The notes beneath the pieces were generated by a model. That model had not been told where the DNA came from. It made no database searches and saw only the letters and a list, made by a program, of their open reading frames with translations. A stretch of DNA of 64,000 nt from Muribaculaceae bacterium Isolate-036 (Harlan) (GTDB taxonomy: Bacteria; Bacteroidota; Bacteroidia; Bacteroidales; Muribaculaceae): assembly GCA_003833075.1 (NCBI GenBank), contig RIAY01000002.1, positions 248,001 to 312,000 on the forward strand, read 5' to 3'. Numbering within the stretch: the first letter of the stretch is position 1; every line of letters starts with the position of its first letter. Shown here in pieces: positions 25,538 through 33,591 of the stretch. The position numbers and the translations under genes are program-made.

Positions 25538-26470
25538 CTATTTCTTTTTGTGTTTGAACTTGATGGTTTTCTTGGCGTTGCGTTTAGGGTACTTGACCTT
25601 GATTATTACAGGGTCGTCGTAGCCCTCGGCTTCGATACGGAGTGTGGCTTCTTTTAGTGGCTTGTCATCTTTGTCTTGGAGCGTCAACTCATAATCCCAA
25701 TAAATGCGGCATGGATGATTCTCGTCAAAGTACTTCGGATTAAGATATTCGTAATCCTCCTCTCCGTCCTCATCGATCCAAATTCTCGAAATGTCTAAAT
25801 TATCACTATCCATCAGATTGCCATGCTCGTCTGTCACATTGAGGTCGAGATAATGATTCTCTTCTTGTCTTGCATCCAATACTACAACTTCTCCCATAAA
25901 TGCCTGGTACGGAACAAGTGTGATTTCCACATTTCTCATATCCTCGGTCACGACAATCGTTTGCGGTTCATAACCGACATATTTAACTTCTAAAGTGTCG
26001 CCTATGCAGGCGAGCAGTCCGAAATGGCCGTCCAAATTGGTTATGGAGCCTAACGCTGTGCGATTGTTCGATATCGTTGCTCCGATTAACGGTTCTTTTG
26101 ATATACTTCCGTCGGGCAACGTGTCACCACTCAGCACTATGCCTTTGACTGTAATTGTATCAGTCATTGCCGGTATGCTCCCTTTCATAAAGGTCTGACA
26201 CTCTTGCTGCGTTTGTGCCTCCGTGCTAATCGGCATGAGCATGGCGAGGGATGCCGCCGAGATTCCCGCGAGGGCTACGGCTCTACCCATTCGCTGACGG
26301 GAGCGAAGCTGCTGCTCCAAGTAGCGCACCTCGGACTCGCACTTGGGGCATGTGCCGAGGCAGTCGCCACGGTAGCGACACTCCGAAGTGGCGAACTCGA
26401 TGCCGTTAGCCTCGGCAATCTGCCGACGTATCTCTTTCAGTATCTTGCAGGTCTGCTTTCCTCGTGCCAT
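25538..26470 (-). CDS. Four-Cys N-terminal protein with carboxypeptidase-regulatory-like domain
   Basis: The start is set at 26470 (MARGKQTCKILKEIRRQIAE), four bases after the radical SAM stop; an earlier ATG would overlap that gene by 59 nt. The protein has 310 residues. A cysteine cluster CRYRGDCLGTCPKCE (about 30-44) lies in the cytosolic N-terminus. A TM segment (about 65-83) follows. Then comes a CarboxypepD_reg-like beta-sandwich (about 110-185, IGATISNNRTALGSITNLDG) and an acidic C-terminal domain. In Bacteroidetes the same N-terminus is found on TonB-like transducers. Confidence 0.75.
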   Translation of the reverse strand: MARGKQTCKILKEIRRQIAEANGIEFATSECRYRGDCLGTCPKCESEVRYLEQQLRSRQRMGRAVALAGISAASLAMLMPISTEAQTQQECQTFMKGSIPAMTDTITVKGIVLSGDTLPDGSISKEPLIGATISNNRTALGSITNLDGHFGLLACIGDTLEVKYVGYEPQTIVVTEDMRNVEITLVPYQAFMGEVVVLDARQEENHYLDLNVTDEHGNLMDSDNLDISRIWIDEDGEEDYEYLNPKYFDENHPCRIYWDYELTLQDKDDKPLKEATLRIEAEGYDDPVIIKVKYPKRNAKKTIKFKHKKK

Positions 26471-26474
26471 AGTG

Positions 26475-27095
26475 TCAGTGTTTGCGGATTTTGTAGGTGA
26501 ATAAATCGAATCGTGTGAAGCCGAGGGCTTCAAGTGCCTTGCGGCTGTTCTCGCGGTCGGTGTCGGTGTTGTAGCCGGGTATCAGCGGTATGCGGACGAT
26601 GCAGTCATTCTGCCTTCCGCTGTCGGTTATCAGGCGGAGATTTTCGAGAACAAGAGCGTTGTTTTGCCCCGTGTAGTCGTGGTAAATATCGGGGTTCATG
26701 TCTTTGATGTCGATAATCAGGGTGTTGACCACCGGGAGCAACGCCTCTACGTTGGCAATCGGCACATTGAGCGACGTTTCAAGATTGAGCTGCCACTCCG
26801 GTCCGCACAACCCACGGAACTCGCGGATAAACTGCGGGCGTAGGCAAGGCTCTCCGCCGCCAAATGTCACGCCGCCATTGGTGGCGAGAAAATAAAGCTC
26901 GTCAATGCGGGTCTCGGCATAGAGCTGTTCCGGAGAATACTCGCGAAAACGTCCGCCGTCGCCTAACGAATGCGGGTTAAGACAATAGCGGCAACTAAGC
27001 GGACAGCAGTGAAAAGCCACAAGCGTAGTCACGCCATCACCATCAGTCGATAGGCGATGCCGCGCGATACCTATTATCTTAGCCCGTTGCCTCAT
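26475..27095 (-). CDS. Radical SAM protein, glycyl-radical-activase-like
   Basis: The protein has 206 residues. CxxxCxxC is at C31-C35-C38 (CPLSCRYC), followed by GGVTFGGGEPCLRP (SAM-binding GGE) and LNLETSLN. It resembles PflA/NrdG-type activases but lacks the ferredoxin insert of larger ones. No glycyl radical enzyme is nearby. The partner is more likely the four-Cys protein encoded four bases downstream. It heads the first transcription unit of the array. Confidence 0.8.
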   Translation of the reverse strand: MRQRAKIIGIARHRLSTDGDGVTTLVAFHCCPLSCRYCLNPHSLGDGGRFREYSPEQLYAETRIDELYFLATNGGVTFGGGEPCLRPQFIREFRGLCGPEWQLNLETSLNVPIANVEALLPVVNTLIIDIKDMNPDIYHDYTGQNNALVLENLRLITDSGRQNDCIVRIPLIPGYNTDTDRENSRKALEALGFTRFDLFTYKIRKH

Positions 27096-27120
27096 AAAGG
27101 GTCTAACATATTCAATATCG

Positions 27121-27166
27121 CAAATTTAGCGAAAATAATCGACATTGGATGTGACAAATGTCCCAA
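27121..27166 (-). promoter_or_regulatory. Array promoter 1 with conserved box
   Basis: On the minus strand the box TTGGGACATTTGTCACATCC (then AATGTC) spans 27141-27166. The -7 element TAAATTTG lies at 27121-27128. The -33 TTTG is missing. It lies between the Crp/Fnr gene and the radical SAM gene, so transcription re-starts here. Confidence 0.7.
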
Positions 27167-27212
27167 ACCGCCATAAAAAAACAGGCATTAAAGGCGATTT
27201 TCTTATGATTTC

Positions 27213-27803
27213 TCAGGTCTCGGAGGTGTCGGCTGCATTTTCAGCCTCGCGGATGCGATGCAACTGACGGCGGGAAACGCCTAAATATGATGCAATCTCC
27301 TGTATGGGCAGGTTTTGTGTGACACCCGGAAAGCGGGCGACAAGTTCGCGGAATCGCTCTGTGGGAGTCTTCACAAGGCAGTTCAGATAGCGGCGATAGG
27401 CTTCCTGCAACAGATTCGATGAGGCGTCGGCTACAAATCCGGGGGTTTCAACAAGTAAATACCGACGCAGTTCATCTACCGGGACACACAACACTTTGGC
27501 GTCGCACCCCGCGACAATAGAAGTCAGCGACGGACGGTCGCATAGAAACGAGTGCACATAGTCGGTGACGACCTCCCCCTCGAAAGAAAATCCGGTCGCA
27601 ACTTCCTGCCCTTTTGAATTGAGGGTGACATATTTGAAATAGCCCGACTTAACAATACCTATGTGACGGCACACGTGACCCTGCCTGGCAAGCATGTCGC
27701 CTTTGGCATACACATAGATCTTGCCATGAGCCTCGACATATTTGCTCAGTGCTGACAGATCTATTCTCGTCATAAAATCATTCAGCCGTGCCATAGTCAT
27801 CAT
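27213..27803 (-). CDS. Crp/Fnr-family transcriptional regulator
   Basis: The protein has 196 residues. An N-terminal cyclic-nucleotide-binding-type barrel spans about 15-130 (YAKGDMLARQGHVCRHIGIV, FSFEGEVVTDY). A C-terminal HTH is short (LPIQEIASYLGVSRRQLHRI), as in many Bacteroidetes Crp-like regulators. The cysteines are not arranged as an Fnr iron-sulfur site. The start overlaps the upstream stop by one base. It is the best candidate activator for the three array promoters. Confidence 0.82.
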   Translation of the reverse strand: MMTMARLNDFMTRIDLSALSKYVEAHGKIYVYAKGDMLARQGHVCRHIGIVKSGYFKYVTLNSKGQEVATGFSFEGEVVTDYVHSFLCDRPSLTSIVAGCDAKVLCVPVDELRRYLLVETPGFVADASSNLLQEAYRRYLNCLVKTPTERFRELVARFPGVTQNLPIQEIASYLGVSRRQLHRIREAENAADTSET

Positions 27804-28225
27804 TAATTTATCTCGATAACCTCTATTGTGTCGGCTGGATGTTGGTTAACATCCTTTTCAGTATTCCTGAACAGCAGGTTGATTTCTTCGGAAGTCAGAC
27901 CGGAGATGGCACAGCGACCGCCGGTGATCTGCTGGTTGACTCTCGGCGCAAACATGAATCTGCCGTCAATTTCAACCGCGACATGCCTGCCGATACATGA
28001 CGAATCGTTCATCTGAGTCAGATTGCGGTTTCCTTCCTCAAGTCCGCGTATATAATCACTGAAATCCTGTTCGCTCTGCATAAAGTCGTTTTTACCCGCC
28101 ATCGTAGCTATGGTGTACTGATAGCCATAGGCATACGAAAGAGAGTCAATATTTTCCGAAGTCATAGCGTTGCCTGCGCCCGCTGAGATCGTCAGTAATA
28201 GAGTTGTAATCAGTTGCTTTTTCAT
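27803..28225 (-). CDS. Exported protein with FKBP N-terminal-like segment
   Basis: The protein has 140 residues with a signal peptide (to about 20). The mature start (IDSLSYAYGYQYTIATMAG, then FSDYIRGLEEG) resembles the dimerisation domain that precedes FKBP-type peptidyl-prolyl isomerases. The isomerase domain is missing. It is co-transcribed and coupled with the Crp/Fnr gene, which suggests an envelope-related signal, but that is inference. Confidence 0.55.
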   Translation of the reverse strand: MKKQLITTLLLTISAGAGNAMTSENIDSLSYAYGYQYTIATMAGKNDFMQSEQDFSDYIRGLEEGNRNLTQMNDSSCIGRHVAVEIDGRFMFAPRVNQQITGGRCAISGLTSEEINLLFRNTEKDVNQHPADTIEVIEIN

Positions 28226-28247
28226 GAGTCGGTTATCTGTAATATCG

Positions 28248-28279
28248 CAAATTTAAAGAAAATAAACCAGAAGTGCAAA
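28248..28279 (-). promoter_or_regulatory. Canonical promoter of the Crp/Fnr operon
   Basis: On the minus strand TTTG (28276-28279), 20 bases, then TAAATTTG (28248-28255). The sequence after the -7 element (CGATATTACAGATAA) is the same as in array promoters 2 and 3, but the 26-bp box is absent. Confidence 0.7.
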
Positions 28280-28312
28280 CACCGTTAAGGAACGTGCTCT
28301 TAAGCTATGTTT

Positions 28313-28726
28313 CTATTCACCGATTATGGTTGCGACAATTTTACGGCTCCCGCCATAGTCGCGGAATTCACATAGATAAACGCCTTGCCATGTGCCGAGA
28401 TTCAAGCGGTTGGCGGTAATCGGTATAGACAAAGTCGAGCCGACGATTACAGATTTGGCGTGTGCCGGCATATCATCGGAATCCTCATACGTGTGGAGAT
28501 AAAAGGGTGCGTTTTCCGGAACGAGCAGGTCGAAAATAGATGTAAGATCGTGGCGTACATCAGGGTCGGCATTTTCATTAAGGGCAAGAGCTGCCGAGGT
28601 GTGCTTTATCAGCAGATTAAGCAATCCTTTCTTCGGTAAATCTGGCAAGTGTCTCATGATTTCAGCTGTTACCAGATGTATGCCGCGTGGTTGTGGTGGT
28701 AGTGAAAATTCAATCTGCTCTATCAT
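28313..28726 (-). CDS. yjbQ: YjbQ family protein (UPF0047)
   Basis: The start is set at 28726 (MIEQIEFSLPP), the family's usual N-terminus. The product is 137 residues, the normal length. Conserved motifs: HTSAALALNENADP, then GTWQGVYLCEFRD near the end. Members have weak thiamine-phosphate synthase activity in vitro and a trimeric fold; the physiological role is unclear. It overlaps the upstream glycosylase gene by 17 nt. Confidence 0.88.
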   Translation of the reverse strand: MIEQIEFSLPPQPRGIHLVTAEIMRHLPDLPKKGLLNLLIKHTSAALALNENADPDVRHDLTSIFDLLVPENAPFYLHTYEDSDDMPAHAKSVIVGSTLSIPITANRLNLGTWQGVYLCEFRDYGGSRKIVATIIGE

Positions 28727-29294
28727 GGTCTGAATTTTTATGATATAGGAAACAATCGGGTTGATGAGAATTGAATACGCCGATGGACTGCAGGAATGCA
28801 TGAATGGTTGTAGAGCCTACAAATTTCATGCCCCGCTTTCTTAGATCGGCAGACAATGTATCGGATATTGCAGAGGTTGTGGATGTGTGGTCCATTATAG
28901 GATGCTTCGGGCAAAAGCAGGAAAGATAGCTGTCAAATGATCCGAATTCCTCCTGAATTGTCTTGAAAACAACAGTATTTGATATTGCAGACTTAATTTT
29001 GGCTCTGTTACGTATTATACCGGAGCAAGCCATAAGTTCATCGATCTTTTTTTCATCATATGAGAGAATGGCATCACGGTCAAATCCGTCGAAAGCCTCA
29101 CGGAAAGCTTCCCTTTTGTTGAGCACACACTCCCATGACAACCCAGCCTGAAAACTTTCCAGAATAAGCTGTTCCAATAACTGTCTGTCATCATGCACAG
29201 GTCGTCCCCATTCCTCATCGTGATATTTTATATAGAGAGGATTTTTGGGATTTGCCCAAAAGCATCGGTTTACATTTTTCTTTCTGTCAGTCAT
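28710..29294 (-). CDS. tag: DNA-3-methyladenine glycosylase I
   Basis: The protein has 194 residues. The family core is clear: RCFWA, YIKYHDEEWGRPVHDDRQLL (catalytic Glu in EEWG), ESFQAGLSWECVLNKREAFR. The C-terminal zinc site HQPDC (HxxxC) is present. It excises alkylated adenine from DNA. It is the probable start of a two-gene operon with yjbQ. Confidence 0.93.
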   Translation of the reverse strand: MTDRKKNVNRCFWANPKNPLYIKYHDEEWGRPVHDDRQLLEQLILESFQAGLSWECVLNKREAFREAFDGFDRDAILSYDEKKIDELMACSGIIRNRAKIKSAISNTVVFKTIQEEFGSFDSYLSCFCPKHPIMDHTSTTSAISDTLSADLRKRGMKFVGSTTIHAFLQSIGVFNSHQPDCFLYHKNSDHDRAD

Positions 29295-29358
29295 GTATGT
29301 TTTGCAGCAATGATGTGTAAGGACAATGCCCTCCGCTCGTAAAATTACTAAAAATTAT

Positions 29359-29560
29359 TTAAGAGAGTGTTTGAATTTAACATGAATTATATGTAAGATT
29401 TTCCGGAATTAATTCTTTTCATCCACATGAAGTGTCTTTCCGGTGAATTTCACCAAGTCTCATCAGTCGCAGAGCCCGCTATGCTCCTTCTTCAACTCGT
29501 GAAATTCCCTCGAAAATCCATCTTCACGTGAATGAAAGTTAAATCCAGACACTCTCTAAG
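29359..29560. repeat. MITE-like inverted-repeat element, non-coding
   Basis: The 349-base gap between tag and the next gene holds a 200-bp element whose ends are imperfect inverted repeats: AGAGAGTGTTTGAATTTAAC at the left and the complement of AGAGAGTGTCTGGATTTAAC at the right. Inner parts also pair (GGTGAATTTCACC with CTCGTGAAATTCCC; ACATGAAGTG with CTTCACGTGA). It can fold into one long hairpin. No open frame is inside. Confidence 0.6.
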
Positions 29561-29631
29561 AAGTGCAAGACAAAGGGTAATTCTTTGCTTTTAAACAAGC
29601 TCTTGTTCTTGGGAGAATTTGTCAGAATTAT

Positions 29632-29639
29632 TATCTTTG
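29632..29639 (+). promoter_or_regulatory. -7 element TATCTTTG close to start codon
   Basis: TATCTTTG ends four bases before the ATG of the BNR_4 gene. With the usual spacing, transcription would begin at or next to the ATG, giving a leaderless message. Confidence 0.5.
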
Positions 29640-29643
29640 CGGC

Positions 29644-30930
29644 ATGAATCCGATTGTTCTGACTGTTTTAGGGTTATTGTTTGGCGGAAATGACAGCCAC
29701 GCAAAAGAGTTGCCGGTAGGGGAAGGGTATTGCAAGACGTCTGTCAATGCTGCTGTGTTCAGAGGCGCTTCTCTCATCAGTAATGACAGTGTGCAGTATA
29801 TATCATATTATGATCCGGAAGGTTACGTGATGGTCGGCAAGCGACGACTTGAATCGGAGAAGTGGACTGTCGCACGTACCGGATACAAGGGTAATGTGAC
29901 GGACGGTCATAACGTTATATCAATCGGACTTGACGGCAAGGGTTATCTGCATCTCTCATTTGACCATCACGGACATCCGCTGAAATATGCGCGTTCCGTA
30001 GCTCCGGGGTCGCTGCAGTTCTCCGGGCTTCGCGGCATGACAGGCAAAGATGAAGAGGATGTGACATATCCCGAGTTCTACAGTCTTCCCTCGGGTGATA
30101 TGCTTTTCGCATATCGTTCGGGAGCCTCGGGTAGAGGAAATCTGGTATTGAACAGGTATGACGTGTCATCCGGGACATGGAATCGCGTGCATGACATATT
30201 GATAGACGGTGAAGGGGAGCGCAATGCCTATTGGCAGATGTATGTGGACAAAGCCGGTGTTATTTATCTGTCGTGGGTATGGCGGGAGACCTGGCTTGTG
30301 GAGACCAATCATGACTTGTGTTATGCCGTATCTCATGACGGAGGGGAAACATGGCAGCGAACTGAGGGCACCCGGTATGAATTGCCCATCACAATACGCG
30401 ATGCAGAAAAGGCATGGAGCGTGCCTCAGAATTCCGAACTTATCAATCAGACTTCGATGACTGCAGATTCCTCCGGTCGACCATATATCGCTACATATTG
30501 GAGAGATGAAAATGATTCCATTCCTCAGTATCGTCTCGTGTGGCACAACGGCGAGGAGTGGAAGATGTCGAAAGTCGGAGACCGAAAAACACCTTTCTCA
30601 CTCTCAGGGGGAGGAACAAAAATGATACCTGTTTCCCGACCCCGGATAGCATCAGACGGAAAGAGAGCATATTATATATTCCGTGATTCGGAAAGATGCA
30701 GCCGTGTGTCGGTAGCATTCACGGAGTCACTCGGAGAATCAGGCTGGCGCATAATGGATCTGACCGATTATTCCGTTGATGCCTGGGAACCGACTTTTGA
30801 TATAAACCGCTGGAACAAAAGGGGTGAACTTGATATCTTTGTACAGGAGGTGCATCAGGGGGACGGAGAAAAAGTAGTTTCTGACTCCGGGGAATCTACC
30901 ACTGTGAAAGTAATAGAGTTAAGGGACTGA
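29644..30930 (+). CDS. BNR_4 family propeller, GH145/PL24/PL25-like
   Basis: The protein has 428 residues with a short signal peptide (to about 20). The chain is a seven-bladed propeller of the BNR_4 type. Landmark motifs are HNVISIGLDGKGYLHLSFDH (His-rich active-site edge), SLPSGDMLFAYRSGASGRGN and NELINQTSM-like (NSELINQTSM). Relatives are ulvan lyases (PL24, PL25) and the rhamnosidase GH145. The substrate cannot be told from sequence. It has no neighbours from a polysaccharide locus. Confidence 0.8.
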   Translation: MNPIVLTVLGLLFGGNDSHAKELPVGEGYCKTSVNAAVFRGASLISNDSVQYISYYDPEGYVMVGKRRLESEKWTVARTGYKGNVTDGHNVISIGLDGKGYLHLSFDHHGHPLKYARSVAPGSLQFSGLRGMTGKDEEDVTYPEFYSLPSGDMLFAYRSGASGRGNLVLNRYDVSSGTWNRVHDILIDGEGERNAYWQMYVDKAGVIYLSWVWRETWLVETNHDLCYAVSHDGGETWQRTEGTRYELPITIRDAEKAWSVPQNSELINQTSMTADSSGRPYIATYWRDENDSIPQYRLVWHNGEEWKMSKVGDRKTPFSLSGGGTKMIPVSRPRIASDGKRAYYIFRDSERCSRVSVAFTESLGESGWRIMDLTDYSVDAWEPTFDINRWNKRGELDIFVQEVHQGDGEKVVSDSGESTTVKVIELRD

Positions 30931-30988
30931 ACAGGTGTGAGAGTTCAGTGGATTGAGAAAAATGTGGTGGTAAATGACATTGTGGCTG

Positions 30989-31231
30989 TCAGATAATTTC
31001 TTTTAAAGCATTTGCCAGCTGATCGGGGCAGGAGGTCGGTTTCTCACGGCATCTGATTCCTTCGAGCTTTTGTATCACGTCTTCTATCTCAAGACCTTCC
31101 ACGAGAGCCGCGATGCCTTGCAGATTACCGTGACATCCTCCTGTGAATCTTACATTCTTCAGAATGCCGTTCTCTACTTCGAAGTCAATTACACGGGAAC
31201 ATGTGCCATTGGTGTTATAACTGTATTTCAT
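30989..31231 (-). CDS. TSCPD domain protein (TIGR03905 type)
   Basis: The protein has 80 residues. The family pattern is complete: NTNGTCSRVIDFEVENGILK, FTGGCHGNLQGIAALVEG and a terminal SCPDQLANAL. The TSCPD domain is named for a motif found in ribonucleotide reductases; the free-standing version has unknown function. A -7 element TAATTTTG lies upstream on the minus strand (31265-31272). Confidence 0.88.
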   Translation of the reverse strand: MKYSYNTNGTCSRVIDFEVENGILKNVRFTGGCHGNLQGIAALVEGLEIEDVIQKLEGIRCREKPTSCPDQLANALKEII

Positions 31232-31307
31232 GTCAAAGTAATTTTAAAATAATTTTGTTGTCTGCAAAATTAGCGAAAATATAATATATTTTGCACTATT
31301 TTGCGTT

Positions 31308-31976
31308 ATGAATTATATGAAGCGCAGAATATTGGTTATAGATGATGAAGAAGCTTTAAGAGAGGGGTTGAAGGTTTACCTCGAACTTGAAGGATATGAT
31401 GTGTGTGCATGTCATGATGCCGAAAGTGCCATGGCAATGGATTTGAGCGACTTTGATCTGATTCTTCTTGACATAATGATGGATGGAATGAACGGTATTG
31501 ATTTTGCGAAGATAATACGTAGCAGGCAAGAGACGGCAGATGTCCCGATTATTTTTCTGACAGCAAAAGACTCGGAAGATGATATGATTACGGGTCTTGA
31601 TATAGGGGCGGACGACTATATCGCGAAACCCTATTCACTTAGAAATGTCAAGGCAAGAATTGAAGCTGTTTTGAGACGTACGGGTATCAAGGGGTCTTGT
31701 AACGGTGTAAAATGTGACAGAGATACGCTTGTTTGTACTGTAGACAACAAAGAAGTACGATTGCCGCGTAAAGAGTTCGAGATATTGGCTCTCATGCTTG
31801 AAAACAAAGGACGGATTTTTTCGCGGGAAGAACTGTTGGACAGAATATGGCCGGAAAAGACAATCGTTACAGACCGGTCTGTAGATGTACATGTTACAAG
31901 GTTGAGGAGTAAAATATCTCCATATGGGCGCAATATAGTGTCAAGATCTGGATATGGGTATGGATGGCAGGATTAA
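31308..31976 (+). CDS. OmpR/PhoB-type response regulator
   Basis: The protein has 222 residues. The receiver domain (about 5-120) has acidic pocket DDE at 12-14, phosphoacceptor D55 (LILLD) and KPY loop. A winged-helix domain follows (about 130-220, RSVDVHVTRLRSKI). A second start at 31317 (MKRRIL) is equally plausible. It overlaps the kinase gene by 23 nt. The downstream Pit gene suggests PhoB-like control of phosphate uptake, which is inference. Confidence 0.88.
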   Translation: MNYMKRRILVIDDEEALREGLKVYLELEGYDVCACHDAESAMAMDLSDFDLILLDIMMDGMNGIDFAKIIRSRQETADVPIIFLTAKDSEDDMITGLDIGADDYIAKPYSLRNVKARIEAVLRRTGIKGSCNGVKCDRDTLVCTVDNKEVRLPRKEFEILALMLENKGRIFSREELLDRIWPEKTIVTDRSVDVHVTRLRSKISPYGRNIVSRSGYGYGWQD

Positions 31977-33354
31977 TATCGGGTTTCATACGAGAATCTT
32001 TGTCATGGTTCTCATGATATGCTGGGTTCTTGTAGGGACATTCGTTGTTTTCCAGTATCAGCGAGAGAAAGAATTCAAGACTATTCTTCTGGACTCGCAG
32101 CTGCAGACATTCAATTCCGGAATAATTGAAGACTTAAGATGCGGGTTGACTGCCGATTCAGCGGCATCCCATGTGACAAGTCCGGTCAATGATATCAGAC
32201 TTACGTTGATAGCACGTGATGGAAAGGTAATTTATGACAATAATGACAAGACACCTTTCCCGACGACAGATCATAATAACCGGCCGGAGGTTCTGGAAGC
32301 GCGGATGAAAGGGCACGGACATTCCTCCGAACGTCATTCTGAAAGCGATGATGTCAGCTATTTCTATTCAGCGCAGATGGGGGATGACGGGGTTGTAGTG
32401 CGTTCCGCAGCCCCTTACACTCACAGCCTCCGGGAATTTTTAAAGATTGACAGCCGCCTGATATGGTTCATGATTATACTCACGCTGTTTATGAGTTTCT
32501 TTGCCTATTTTGCCACACGCAAGATTTCTACAAGTATAAAGCGCCTTAATGTATTTGCAGGGAAAGCCGAGAAAGGAGAAGAAATTTATGAGGATGAGGC
32601 TTTCCCGAAAGACGAACTCGGCAGCATTGCGAGCCATATAGTGAGACTATATGTTCAGAGAGACGAAGGTTATCGAGAGGCTCTACGACAGGAACAGGAT
32701 AAGATACGACTTAAAAAACAGCTTACAAATAATATAAATCATGAATTGAAGACTCCTGTAGCCTCAATTCTTGTTTCACTTGAACTTCTCAGAGAGCATC
32801 CGGAGATGGATGAATCTATGAAACGGGATTTTATGGATCGTTTATATTCAAATGCAACCAGACTCGATAATTTATTGAAAGATATATCAGAGATAACGAG
32901 AATGGATGAAGGCATCGGAGTGATCAGGAAATCGGCAGTCAGGCTGAAGCCGCTTATTGATAATGTTGTAAGGGACATGCGGCTGAGGACCGATATGAAG
33001 ATTGTGGTTGATGTCCCTGATATTACAGTTATTGGGAACTGCAGTCTGCTGGAATCTGTTTTTAAGAATCTTATAGATAATGCGATTGCCTACAGCGGAG
33101 GCGATACGATTGTTGTCAAATGTGATAATGAATGCAATTTTATAGTATCGGATAACGGTTGTGGTATTCCTCAGAAACATCTTCCTTATATCTTCGAAAG
33201 GTTTTATAGAATTGACAAGGGTAGATCACGGGAGTCCGGAGGCACCGGTCTCGGTCTCGCAATAGTGCGCAATGCGGTCGCCATTCATGGCGGCAAGATA
33301 AAGGCAGAGAGCAACAAAGGTCTTACGTTCCGCTTTAACCTTAAATATCCATAA
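31954..33354 (+). CDS. Sensor histidine kinase, PhoR-like
   Basis: The protein has 466 residues. TM1 at about 10-28 and TM2 at about 170-190 enclose a periplasmic sensor of about 140 residues. Then come a linker, the dimerisation box with H263 (NHELKTPV) and the ATPase domain with N box (NLIDNAIAYS), G1 (DNGCGI), F box and G2 (GGTGLGLAIV). It is the partner of the regulator encoded just upstream. Confidence 0.9.
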   Translation: MGMDGRINIGFHTRIFVMVLMICWVLVGTFVVFQYQREKEFKTILLDSQLQTFNSGIIEDLRCGLTADSAASHVTSPVNDIRLTLIARDGKVIYDNNDKTPFPTTDHNNRPEVLEARMKGHGHSSERHSESDDVSYFYSAQMGDDGVVVRSAAPYTHSLREFLKIDSRLIWFMIILTLFMSFFAYFATRKISTSIKRLNVFAGKAEKGEEIYEDEAFPKDELGSIASHIVRLYVQRDEGYREALRQEQDKIRLKKQLTNNINHELKTPVASILVSLELLREHPEMDESMKRDFMDRLYSNATRLDNLLKDISEITRMDEGIGVIRKSAVRLKPLIDNVVRDMRLRTDMKIVVDVPDITVIGNCSLLESVFKNLIDNAIAYSGGDTIVVKCDNECNFIVSDNGCGIPQKHLPYIFERFYRIDKGRSRESGGTGLGLAIVRNAVAIHGGKIKAESNKGLTFRFNLKYP

Positions 33355-33591
33355 CCGGACGAAAAACATCAGCAACTGCCTGAGTCTCCGCAGACTGTAT
33401 GAGGATTTGGACGCAGACGATTTTGTCAGGCATTTTCTTAATAAAAAGTTAACAAAAAATACATCAACATTTAATAATTATCACCGAATTTTGCAATGTA
33501 TTAATTGTTAAATAATTGAACCGGAAGGTGCGGATAACATATTCTGTAATCTGACCGGTCTGTAAGAAACTGTCATTCAATCCACAGTATT

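Noticed and set aside
2779..26470. A type VI secretion or contact-dependent inhibition locus
   Set aside because: No structural, effector or adhesin genes were found; only immunity-like and unknown genes.
33355..33591. Possible PhoB-type binding repeats before the Pit gene
   Set aside because: AT-rich repeats of TTAAC and CAACA are visible but spacing is irregular and no consensus for this phylum can be applied.
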